The notes below the pieces were generated by a model. The model ran no database searches. It was not told the origin of the DNA and was given only the letters and a program-made list of their open reading frames with translations. A stretch of 64,000 nt of DNA from Undaria pinnatifida (lineage: Eukaryota; Sar; Phaeophyceae; Laminariales; Alariaceae): positions 17,545,976-17,609,975 of the forward strand of contig JABAKD010000025.1 of the NCBI GenBank assembly GCA_012845835.1, written 5' to 3'. Made by a program: the position numbers and the translations under genes. Positions 25,892 to 37,700 of this stretch are shown one piece after another; position 1 is the stretch's first letter, and each line of letters begins with the position of its first letter.

Positions 25892-27290
25892 ACCCAACAA
25901 CTGAGAATTCGGAGGAAAATATTAGTGATACCGGCAACTTGATACCGGAGATGAAAAAAAGCATAGGCCTAGGCCTGGCATACCACGAGAACCATGCAAA
26001 AAAACGTCCTATTTCCGACGATTTTAGATCAAGGAGCCCCGTCATTCGGAAAACATTTCAGACCAAAAGTGCCACCTCTATCGTAGCACGTGCCAACACT
26101 ACGGACGGACGGACGTGGCCCACGTTGTGGAAAGTCTGGTCATCCTCTCGCATGCCAAATAGGCGCACGCCGTCGCCCACCCTCCGGAAGGGTGGGCACT
26201 CCCCCGTATTCCAATAATACTAAGCCACGCGGTCGTCCACACTGCGAAAGGTTAGGGCTTTTCCCCACGTGACACGTGTGCCGTAACCACAGCTTGTCTG
26301 ACAAACACCGAAACGCGGGCGTCACCTAGCCATTTTCGTTTTAAAAGAAGGGAACTCACCCACCCGTGTAGTGTAGGACGCACTAAAAAGTTGCGTTTGC
26401 TATTGCGCTTGGACGAGTGCTATTAATACGACTGTGAACACGATAGAGAGGTACCTGGTAGAATTTTTCCATCAACATATTTTCTGAATGCACTTTAAGT
26501 GCTCCAAAACACTTTTTGGGTGAGATGTAACCCCAGAAAAAAAAAGTGCATCTCTACCGGAGCATGAATGCAATTCGTTCTTACGTACCGCCAACTGAGC
26601 AGCATGCAGCAGGCGACAAAGACGTAAAACGCAGTTCCGGATATCAAAACTATTTTTATGCTACACTTGTATATAATGCAGACAACGATATGCGTTGCCG
26701 TGCTGCTCCTCAGTGCACTGCAATAAATCCGTCGATAGGTCGGAATTTTGACGACTGACTGTATATCGACCACACAAGCGGATGGCCGGGACCCCGTTCG
26801 TTTCATCAACACATCGTCGATCGACACAGACAGCAGTAGTAGAACATGGGGAAAATGCAGACGTTTCTGAGCACCTCTTGGAAAGTCGGCAGTGAGCAAT
26901 GACGCTAAATCCGCAGAACGTCGGCAAACTCCACACGGCAGTGTATGGAAGCGCATGTTTTCGAATGCCATTAGACACATACATGGTACGGAAGAAGAGG
27001 TTTTACCCTTAAGGCTTGTTTTTCTGGGGTTCCTCACATGAGAACCTATTTTCCCCCCACCCAAAATATGCTTTTGAGAAAGATAAGAGTACACCCCGAC
27101 GAACAATCTCATGCATACAACCATGGCCTTAGCATACAAAAAATCATACCTACTTGTACATACAACAGCAAAAGAAAAATCACGTCCCGGCATTTTGGGG
27201 TTGAGGAGCCACGAACGTACGTCATTTAGAAAGCATTTAAGCCAAGAAGGGCCACCTCTCCATCAGACCACGCGTTAAAAATCCTGCCTC

Positions 27291-28781
27291 GAGCTCACAG
27301 AACGTCGGCAAATCCACATGCTTTGTGAAAGTCACTTTCCAAAAGGTGATCAGAAGGTCGGCCTATTGCCCACCTTCTGCTGTGTGGACGAAACACGGGG
27401 TCCCGTCCACCCGCGTAGCATGAAGAAAAAACACGACAATATGTGAGTTGCAAGTTGCAGGTGACAGGGAAGAAAACAACGGAATCTAGTATCAAAGAGT
27501 GCAACCGGAGTACAGTTAGGATGTAAGTACAGCAACTAAACGCAGTACACCATAATCGACCCAGTTTTGATTACCAGCACTATTATTGGTATCATAGTAG
27601 CGCACAGCAGTATTTTGCTTTCGTGGCCACCAAACCACTTTTGCGTGCAGTTCGAGTTTTGTTCTTGACGCGTACTAAAACGACATGCTTTAATACCTCG
27701 CATCAGAATAGCATTTAATCGGACACGTGTAGACTTCCGATGTAGACCCCAGGGTGCCCCAACACCTATGGAACAAGTGTTACAGCATACCTGGTAGGCG
27801 TTATGAAATGCGTCTCGCCGGCTGAGGAGCATGCCGACGGCGACGATGATGTTGCAGGAGCACCAGGAACGAACGTGGCTAATACGCAAAGCATGCACGA
27901 CAACGGTAATCAGCTGAGTAGAATGCCGAAATGTGCAAAGAAATTTGCACCCCGCGGTTGGCGTCTGAAATCGTTTGATACGGTATGGACTGCTTGGCGA
28001 ATGGTGTTGGTTGGTGGTGGTTGGCTCAAGCGAATACTCGTACCCCACATTTCCACCCTCACGAGGGTGCACGCGTTTTTTCCAGGCACATACGTACTGA
28101 AAAATGCACACGTATTTGTGAGTCTTCACCGAAGGAAAGGAGGATTGATGAGGGATGACGGGTCTTTTTTATTTCGCAATGAATTTGGTGGCCTTGGCCC
28201 CGGGGTAAAGTGGGATATTTGATGGATGGATAGTTGATGATGCTCAAGTTTCCTGGGAGCCAAAATTACGGCGAAAAAAATACATAAAAAAAAGCCTCCA
28301 TTCACATTTCGCACCACTTATACAGCACGTGCACAACATAAATATCTAAATCCGAAAAACCGCGAGGGGGATAGTCCTCGCCGAACCAAGCAACAATTAC
28401 GCTATAAACTACCCTGGAAGACGTACATATTTAACATAAATAACTTGAAAAGCGAATTGTACAAATGATACCTGGTACATATTTTAATTTGTCCACTTCT
28501 GTGCGGTCAACTGTGCCATGGTCTTCACGCTCAATTCGGCACAAACGAATGATGAGACCCTCAGCTATCCCGCGCAGGTATGGGGCCGAAAAAATTGAAC
28601 TACAAAAAATGAAACGCGGCCGGATACCAGACTACCGCGTAAACCTCTATATCTCTTACGACGTTGTTCATGCACCTGCACTATTAATAGACTGCACCCC
28701 CATTAACGCTGCGTGGAACATAACGCTACAATCTACACCTTGCCTCGGGTTCATAACAACCAGACACAACTCGAGCGTGAA
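27291..28781. other. 3' flank of ESS2 and anonymous DNA
   Basis: The minus-strand frame of 197 codons at 27,536-28,129 has a Cys- and Arg-rich, chance-like composition. 28.4-28.78 kb probably includes the ESS2 3' UTR. GAGGAGCATGCCGACGGCGA at 27.82 kb recalls GAGCAGCATGCAGCAGGCGA at 26.6 kb, so a further repeat is likely. Confidence 0.4.
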
Positions 28782-31700
28782 TCACTTCAAGGCCAAAAGT
28801 CCATCAGTGAGTGACGACCGCTTGCCCCCTCCCCTCCCCGACTTCCCCTTTGGCACCACAGGTGTTGCCGATGCCAAGTGCCCGCCTTCGCTGGGCGTGC
28901 TCGGAAGAGGCGTAAGCTTCTCCCCCCTAGAGCCGACCCCCCCTTTCGAACTACGACTACGCTTCTTCTGCCGACCCGGAGTAAGCCCCCCCCCGAACGG
29001 CGTGCTAACGGTTTGCCGCAGAGCTAGTTTCGCCGCTAGCGCTCGTGCGGCAGGCGTAGAGGGTGCCGCCGCTCCGCTTCGCGACTCTCGTGATCGTCCC
29101 TTCCCGGGTGTTCTCCCTCCCCCCGGTGTCGCCCCCCCGGCAAGCATCCGCGCCGTTCCGGGCGTTCGTCGCCCGGTGCCCGGAGTTCTAGGGGTTAGCG
29201 GCGTTCCAACGGCGGGGGTTCGATTTGCCTTTCCGTCCGCGGCAAGCCCAAGCTTCGCTCGCTTGCGGCGCGTGTCAACGGCCTCGAGGCGGTGTGCGAG
29301 TTTGTCCCGGGGGGGAAGGTCCTTGACTTCGAACTTTTGCCCCTCCCAGGAGCCCCCAACGGTCGCAGCTATGCTCGCTAAGTCGACGGCTCCACCCGTA
29401 GCACCATCGGGCAGGGGTGTGGCACGCGGATCGAGGATCATAGGAGTGCCGTCGATCGATCCCCACGTGATCTGCGGTGAGTCTCCGTCGACACCCTGCA
29501 CCAAGGAGCAAGAACAAAGGACACGCGAAGGAGACAACAGGACACGGGAAGGAAACGTGGGGTCGGCGGGGGGGAAGCCCACACATAAACGGAAACGAGA
29601 GCAGGTATTCTCGAGAGAAGCCAAACCTTACGAAATGGTTGCTCGGCATTCTGGTGCATGTGCGCGCCACGGGTACACTTCATACCACCGGCTCGTTAAG
29701 AACATAAGGTCGCTCTTCCGAAGCTTCACCGGCAAAGCAAGCATCTAGCGCCCCCAGGTGATGAGCCATGCCACGGTAGGGGATTCACTTGTTCCACGAA
29801 ACATCTCTCAAAACACGGGGCTGCTCAACTGAGACGATACTCACGATCTACGAATTCGACTTGCATCCTCCTGCTCCATATTAATATTGGTAGTATCTTT
29901 TACCTAGCCCATGCAATGGTGTAGCGATCTTAGCTCACAATATATCTCAAAAGTCGGCCGTTGGGCAAGGCACTCGTAGAGCTCGAGCTCTAGTGAACGC
30001 CTCAGAAAGCTAACCCCCCCACCATACCACATATCTGGTCTGGAACAAACTCTGCAGAGCATTGGTCGAGTTTCGAGTGCTTCCAATAAACCCAGACATG
30101 ACAGTTGCATCTGCGCACACGCTCACCGGCACCCTCGAAGGCGTCATTGGAACCTCCGCGTAGTCGGAGGCATCCGCAGTTCCCGCCAGCAGTTCGGCGA
30201 CAGATTCACGAGACGAGGACGGCCTCTCGATCGGCGACGCCCACGCACCCTGCCGTGGCGGCCGCGCCTGTGGGACCGGAAACCGCGTGGCGTGGGCCTG
30301 AATAGTCTTGACGTTCGTCTGGACGACCACTGGGGTGCGCGGAACCGCTGGTGCTGGTTGGCTTCCGACCGACGCTTTGCCGTACGGCTGCGGCGATTCG
30401 GGAACATCGTCTAAGCCAGGCGCGGGTACGTTTTCCTCCGCCCGACCGTCCATTCCTTGTGCCACCGTCGGTTGTTCGACAGCCGCTACGCGGGGTCGTC
30501 GATCAATGCTTGATTGATCACGAGTGGAGGGGGTGGGCTCCGAGGCAGGAGACGTCACGGGGGGCACTGTCGCCACCGTTTGCCAATGCTCTATTCCCAC
30601 CGCCCGGGGCACCTGTGAAGGGTCGTTGTTGTCTTCGCCAACATCAACGGTGTCAGAGTCGTCGTCGTTTTCGACATCAATATATAAGTCGGGGTCGGAG
30701 TCGCCCTCGTTGTCGTTATCACCGTCGTCGTTGCCGATGTCGCCATCGACCTCGTCGTCATCGTCGTCATCGTCGTCGTGACCACTGTCGACATCAGCGT
30801 CGACGGCGGCAGCAGCAGTCGCAGCAGCAGTAGATCTCCGGCTACGTACCCGTGCCGCCTTTCCCACCTTTCCTGCTTGCTTTAATAACCATTGCTTCGT
30901 GCTTGAGTTCGAGCTTGCTCCTGTCAAAAGAAGCTGCGCTGACGTTGCCGGCTCTTCCTCGAGCCTGCAAGTATCCCTCGACGCGACCAGGTTCGGAGAA
31001 AACATAAGCTGGTTTCGGGTCCTGTGCTTCCACGTCTCAACCTATTAACAGCAACAACAAACGCGATGATGCGGGTCAAGGTTTACGACGTTCAAAGACG
31101 GCACGTGGCGTGGGAATGCATATTAACATCATATCGGTGCCACTACAAAAGTTGGTACCAGTAGGTTGGAGGATGGGCCCACCATTGCTTATCGCGGCCA
31201 CGGCCTAACCCTTGGGCGTGAGAGGAAAAACCGAAAAGCAGTAAGCATTGCCGATACTTCCACGCGAATGTATTGCCACCATGACATCGGGAGCCCTCCC
31301 GAGTAAACGTTAGCACAACAGGGCACATCCTCCCATGTCAAAGACTTCGAAGCCTCCAGATACGCGAAAATGCATCATACATACCCGTACCAGGTGCGAC
31401 AGGGCAGAGCAACTGATGGGCTGGACAGCGTGGCGCGAGATTCCGCGTGGGTGTTGTGCTTGCAGTGTTTTTGTTGTCATATTTCGTATACACACGCACT
31501 ACTGCTTTGCATAATCTACCGTGCGTCATTTTCCGTTGACAATAGTACCAATGACAGCGAGGTCGCACCTGGTTTGGTCTGTGGTCCCCTATCTTCGGAC
31601 GGTCAGCGCACGCGGCATCCATTTGCTTTCGGCGCTCCACGGACATCATCTTACCATCGGGCAAAATCAAAAGCTTTGTGGAAGTTGCGTTGTTTCCTTC

Positions 31701-34700
31701 GCCGTCTCCGTTGTCGTATGCCCAGAAGTAGCGCCTTCGAAACGCCTCCTGGTCTTTCTCCTGGAAACAAAGAGGGGCGAAAAACAGCCAGCAGGTGACA
31801 TCTAGGCATAACTCGTGCGATTACAGGCTGCGACGGTGACGCAGTGTCTAACTTAAAGCTCATACCAGGCGTATCAATGGATATTTGCCGTGTCGGGGGC
31901 TGTATATCATAGGGATGTATGTACAAGGCTACGCACTCTCATATTTCATTTCACACCTGCGCCGCTCTTCACTGGGCGGAATCGATCGACAACACAGCAG
32001 ATACCACAACGATGTCATGATAACGTTAACAGTGCAGCATGGGCAATGATATTATATTGTGTAGACCTTAAACCGGGAACGGCGGGGTAGTGTAGCGATT
32101 ATCATGAGCAAGAGCTAAGAGACGTCACGAAGCGTTTTCGTGCAACAGCGCTCGACGCCAAAAGGCCAAAGGTGTAACGGCACCCTGAGACATCGAAATA
32201 AACCAACACGGCAGGCCAACAGCTTTATCAGTCATTCGCGTACTCCCAGCATCGCCTGGTGAGTAAACGGCAGTGATCGCAGTAGCTGCAGTCAGCTCAA
32301 TTGCTGGAAGGCCCAAATAATAGTCAGCAGAACAGGTTCACCTAAAGCACCGGCCTTGTGATAAGAAACCGATATACCAGTATTGGGTTTAATGCATACT
32401 TCTTAATTAAGAAATGGTGTCCTGCACTGTGTTCAATACAACAGCGCTTTTTATTGTTTATTTCCCGGTAATGTGTAACATCAGTTTCTTGCAGGGCTTT
32501 CAGGAGAGGGCCGGTAGCGTCTTCGTACAACAAGCGCGGGAATGAGGAGGGTGACAGACCTACAGCAGTAGGGCATTGGTCAAGCTCCTGACTCCTAACT
32601 AGATTAAGCTACTGCGTTGGCGGTTCTGGTATTGTCATACATGTGTTCTCGTGTTCAGCCTCGTATATAATGCAAACAACCGCCGCTATGCCGGTCGAAC
32701 CGGTACAACCAACCAGCGGAGGCTATGGGGACAGAACCAGTACGTGACGACCCCGGGGACACAGGAACAAGATTTCAATTGACAAGTCTAGTGCTTTCAG
32801 CCGCGGCACCACTGCGGCACCAGCGTCTGCACCGCCAGTACAGTAATGGGATCGCTTCATTAATGCACGTTATTGCAGAAACCTTGTAAAAGCTTTTCTT
32901 GTCGCAAAAAAATGTATCTCACAGCTGAAGAAGTGTATTTTTTCATATTTTCCAAAGAATACCCGGTAAGCACTTGACAACCACCCGGTGAGTGGATGTT
33001 CTTCACATTAAACCGATGACAAGCCATTTTAGACAAGTAACCTGGTCGCCCCGGTGGTCTAGTGATTACCCTCGAATGGTTCGAATCCAACGCGGGTCGG
33101 ATTTTTTTTGTTTAGTTGCAAAACATAAAAAACAAAAGGTATCAACTGCTGAGAGCGCCTAGCAGCGTGGGTAGTGGCAATTCGATGCGAGTCGACGAGG
33201 GCGGCAATGGCTGGAGCATTCTCGCGATAAAACTGAGGGCGGGTATCGTAGGGGGGAGGGGGGGGGAGAGCCTGCGTTATGGCCCCTGGATGTAAGTTAC
33301 ATCTAGGGAGGGAGGAGAAAAAAAAGTGCGAATAAAACAGGAGGGAAAAGCAAAAACAAAAATGTCTTACATACCTGGTACCAGGCACGAATTACGCTGG
33401 GTACGACGACACAACATTGAAAAGTAATCACCCACATAGGATTTCAACACTTGTGTACTGACATGTGTAGCTTTCCCTGCCCTGGCGGCCCGGGTATCAG
33501 AAACAATACCTATATACCAGGTACTAAACACTACAAAACCAACCATGCCCCCGCCCCAAGAGAGAGCACGGGGTCGTCGGATCAGGACTTAACGAAGCCA
33601 ACCAGAGCTAAAGACGAACAGCCTCCCGAGCTGTCCTTTGCCACAGGCGTTATTTGATATATCAGATGCGCCCTGAGCTGTAGGCGGGGTGGAGAGTCTT
33701 ACGAACGTAACTCTCGTCGTTCAAATTGACAGTCTGCCGTTATGCTCCCACGCACCAGCCTGGTTCGTCGAGCTCTAGAGGCCGTCTACTCGAGACACAA
33801 CTTGGCCAACTCAACAAGACTTTCGAAACGAGTCGCAGAGGATGGACATGCTATCTGGGGAGCTTGATAGAGCTCGGTTGTGTCCAGATCCGTGCTGGTT
33901 TAGCCATGTACAGTAAGAGTTTCCACCAAAAAGACTTGCCACAAACACACGATCAATACGTACGTTTCAGAAAAGAACGCTCCCCGTGATAAGATTGTCA
34001 AGTTTCCTCGTATAATAAGGATAACATCAGCAGCCAAGAGTCAAGACAAGACGCCGACATTCCTCTGTCATCATACACTATAAATAATGGCACCTGGTAC
34101 AATTCAACGCTAGCATAGTCGTTTTCCTTTGAATCTCAATTTGGGAAACAAACATCGGTCTGACTACTTGCTAAATATTTTAATTATCGTGCTTCGTGAA
34201 TTCTCATACCTGATACTTCGAAGTATATATTTAGAACTACGATTGTCGTTTTCCTTTAAACCTAAGTGTTCGTACGACAAACAATTGGTCAGACTACTTG
34301 CTAAATAATTCATTTTCGTGTTTCGCAAATCCAAAGGCTTCGCGTTCTAGCTGTGTCGTGCACGCTGTACGGCATCAAACTCTGTAAATCAAACATCGAT
34401 TCCTAGCCACGTTTTTAGTGGTTAACGTGAAAACTTCGGTTTTTCGGTTGCGTCGCGTTTTCGGAGTTTCCGCGTTAATCCGGTTGACCACAATTCGAGA
34501 AGAAAAGGCACACAATCAATTTCACACAATCAATTTCACACAATCAATTTCGTTCCAGGCCCGCTCATATGGACGCCAACTACTTGCCCACAAAGTACGT
34601 TTTAATAGTATTGCATTATTTTAAATATACGACGTGTTTGTTTTGCTCTCTGTAAGCGGTCTTGCCTCCGAACGCATGTGCACCTTGGGCGCCAAACGAA

Positions 34701-37700
34701 GCGCCGATATCTAAACAAGGGCCCAGGGGTGCACGTGCTGCGTTGATTCTCTGCCGCGTCCTTGTTTCAACGTGTCTAGGTGTATATTGTCGACAAAATG
34801 CAGCTGAGCAGCTTCGAAAACGATTTCGACACGCGAGGACTACACCTTCTGCATTTGGTAAAGGTTGGCGCTTTCACACATGTCTGCTGAGTGCAAGCTA
34901 CACTAATATCGCAAGTATGAATGGTACCCAACATATCGCAGTCAATCAGAAAAATCGTCGAGAAGTTCTGATGAGCGCCACCTGGGTAGCATAGGGTCCC
35001 ATCCCCGGCGATAACTAATCAAACAGCACGTCGATAACCTCAATCTGCGTTCTCAATCATAAAACACGTTCCTTTTTTCACCAAAAGTGTTACTACCAAT
35101 ACCAGTATTTTACACCAGCAGGCGACGCACAAATCGCTGTTGGGTATAAGCACAGTTCAATGGGGGAACGCTGTGCCTTCAGTTATTGAGCACGGCTTAG
35201 TTTCGAAGTATTTCCATTCATCGCGTGCCCTTATCCCCTACCGCTATTTTGCACGCAATCGAATAGCATTTTGGACTAACTTCCGAACGCTGCCAGATTT
35301 TCCCCTACTGTATCGAGGAAACCGGTCAGAAAAGGGTCCGGCTCTCACATCAACCACACACCATCAACGCCCCTGAAAGTTGGCACCGAGCAGTCTCAAA
35401 GAAGTGGAGCATACAGCCTCCCAGGTTTGACGTCATTCGTGCCCTGTGAGGCGAGAACTTATCGGCGACGGTAGGTGCCGTGTGCGGAAAACGCAGTTTT
35501 TTTTCCGTGTTTGGGCAGTCATCGAAAAAGGCTCATGGCTGCCGACGGCATTGCCCTGGGGTTCTACACGATGAAAGGAAATTCTGGGGCTTTTGTTCGG
35601 TTTCGTCTCCCCGTAAGTGTCGGCCTGAGTCGTTTCTGATTCCCTACGACTGCTGTTCGCTGCCCCCCGCGCCTTCACGCACCTCTCAGTGAGCGTGGCT
35701 CGACTTCGCGGGCTGTGGTTGCTTGTGAGGAGTGATGGGAGTGATGAGATGTAGCTGTCCTCAAGCGAAGTGCAAACGTTCAGCTGGGATGTTTTTCGGT
35801 CTCAAGTTTACGCTTTCTGAACTTCGACGATTTTGTACCACTGACTGACTGACTGCAGCTCCCCAAAGTCGAGGTGTAGACCTCCGTCGAAAAAGTGAGG
35901 ACGGCCAATCTGATTAAAATCGCGAGCTGCTGTGGACCCAACACTATGAGGTTACACCAGCTGTCTGCTGAGGCACTCAGCTGTTGAATGTCGAAATGCA
36001 TCGTGTTAAAACGCGGCGTAATTGACTGCACCAAAACAAATATCAACAGATTATAGTGAACCGGGAACACGACGATGGCGGGTGGTGTAACATGCCCCGC
36101 GCGGCCTTCTATATGCCGTTTCGGTGGAATCAATTACCTGGTACGTACGCCGCATTTTTAACACTCTGCCATTGTGTTAAAAATGCGGCGTAATTGAGTG
36201 CACCAACAAAACATCTACAGATTAGAGTGAACTGGGAAACCGTAGATTGGGGGTTGTTTAAGATCCCCCCGGCCAGCTCAATGGTGCCTTGGTATCTTGG
36301 TATGCTTTTTCGGTGGAGTCAACTGCGCCGCACTTTTATCACGCTTCATTTCGACCCTCAGCCGGTTCGTGCCTTAGCGAGAGCGGGTCATCACGCATAC
36401 AGTTGCATCCACAGCAGCTCGTGATCACATTCAGATTGCCATCCGCAGAGCCTCAACGGAGGTCTACACCTCGACTTTAAGGGCTGCAATGATCGAAAAT
36501 CGTCCAAATTCAGCAGACACAAAATGATACAAAAAACAACCCTCAAATGAACGTTTGCGCGTCACTTAAGGACAGCTACATCTCATTACTCCTCACAAGC
36601 AACCACAGCCCGCGAAATTGAGCCACGCTCACTATAAGGTGCGTGAGGGCGTCGGGTGCAGCGGGAAGCAGCCGGTAGGCCACCAGAAATAACTCACGAG
36701 ACGATATCGTAAAGTCAAAGCTGCAGCCAGCATCACGAAAAAGTCGAGAAGTTGCTACTATACGCAGTTGATATCACGTCATTATCTTTCTGACCATCCA
36801 TGACGTAGTTTTCAATCTTTTTCCCCCGACCCGCCCCCTTCAACGCCCCCTCTTTTCCAACCACCCGCACGATCGCCTAGACCTAGCACCACGCGTACAA
36901 CAAGCCCCTAAATATCTTTGATCTCACAGCCGAAGTGTATTTGAATATTATTTGTGACCTAAACCTGCTGAAAAATCTCCCCTCCCCCCCCCCCCTCTCG
37001 CTCTCCCTTACTCAAACGCCCCACCAAATATCGAAATCCGCCAGATTAATAAAAACTTTACGCACAGGATATCACCTCATTATCTTTCGAGAGCCATCCA
37101 TGCCGCTGCTTTCCCCCCCCCCCTGCCCCGAACGCCCCCTTCTTCCCCATCACGCACACCATCGCCTAGACCTAGCACCACACGTATAACAAACCCCTCA
37201 CCTAAAACCCTTCCTCCCCCCCCCCCCCCCCCCCCCCCCCGCCCCCCCCCCCCCCCCCCCCCCCGCCCCCCCCCCCGCCCCCACCCCCCACCTTCCCCCC
37301 CCCCAACCCATCCCAACCCCACCCCCTCGAACACTCCACCCTCTCTCTACTCACTGATTGTACGACTTACCCCAGGATATACATGATAAACTGATGCATT
37401 ATTTCCAAAACCGTCACATTTATCCCCTCAAAATAATGTATAGTTTTCACGCACATATTGAGCTGCCCCACACGCCCCACCCCCGCCCCAACCTCCCCCC
37501 CCCCCCAATAATAAACTGGCGCCAAAACCGTCAGATTTATCCCCTTGAAAGGATTATAACTTACATGCACAAATTCCCCCCCCCCCCCCCCCCCTCCAAA
37601 CCCGCTCGCTTTTGATCAAAACCAGGCCCCCACGTCCTTCAAAACTCCGCCCCCCCCCCCTCGCCGGTTATTCGACTTACAAGATTCACTTGATAAAAGG

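Noticed and set aside
26090-26272. Possible zinc knuckles (RCGKSGH)
   Set aside because: Only one unit has the CxxxxH pattern; the following repeats lack the cysteines. Treated as a degenerate tandem repeat.
26495-27193. 232-codon minus-strand ORF
   Set aside because: Cys-, Leu- and Arg-rich with no domain, overlapping copies of the degenerate interspersed repeat. Probably open by chance.
28465-29748. 427-codon plus-strand ORF
   Set aside because: It is the antisense of ESS2 exon 4, which is GC-rich and leaves the other strand open. The minus strand carries the ESS2 motifs and splice sites.
30351-30833. 160-codon Arg/His-rich plus-strand ORF
   Set aside because: Shadow of the Asp/Ala-rich part of ESS2 exon 3 read on the wrong strand.
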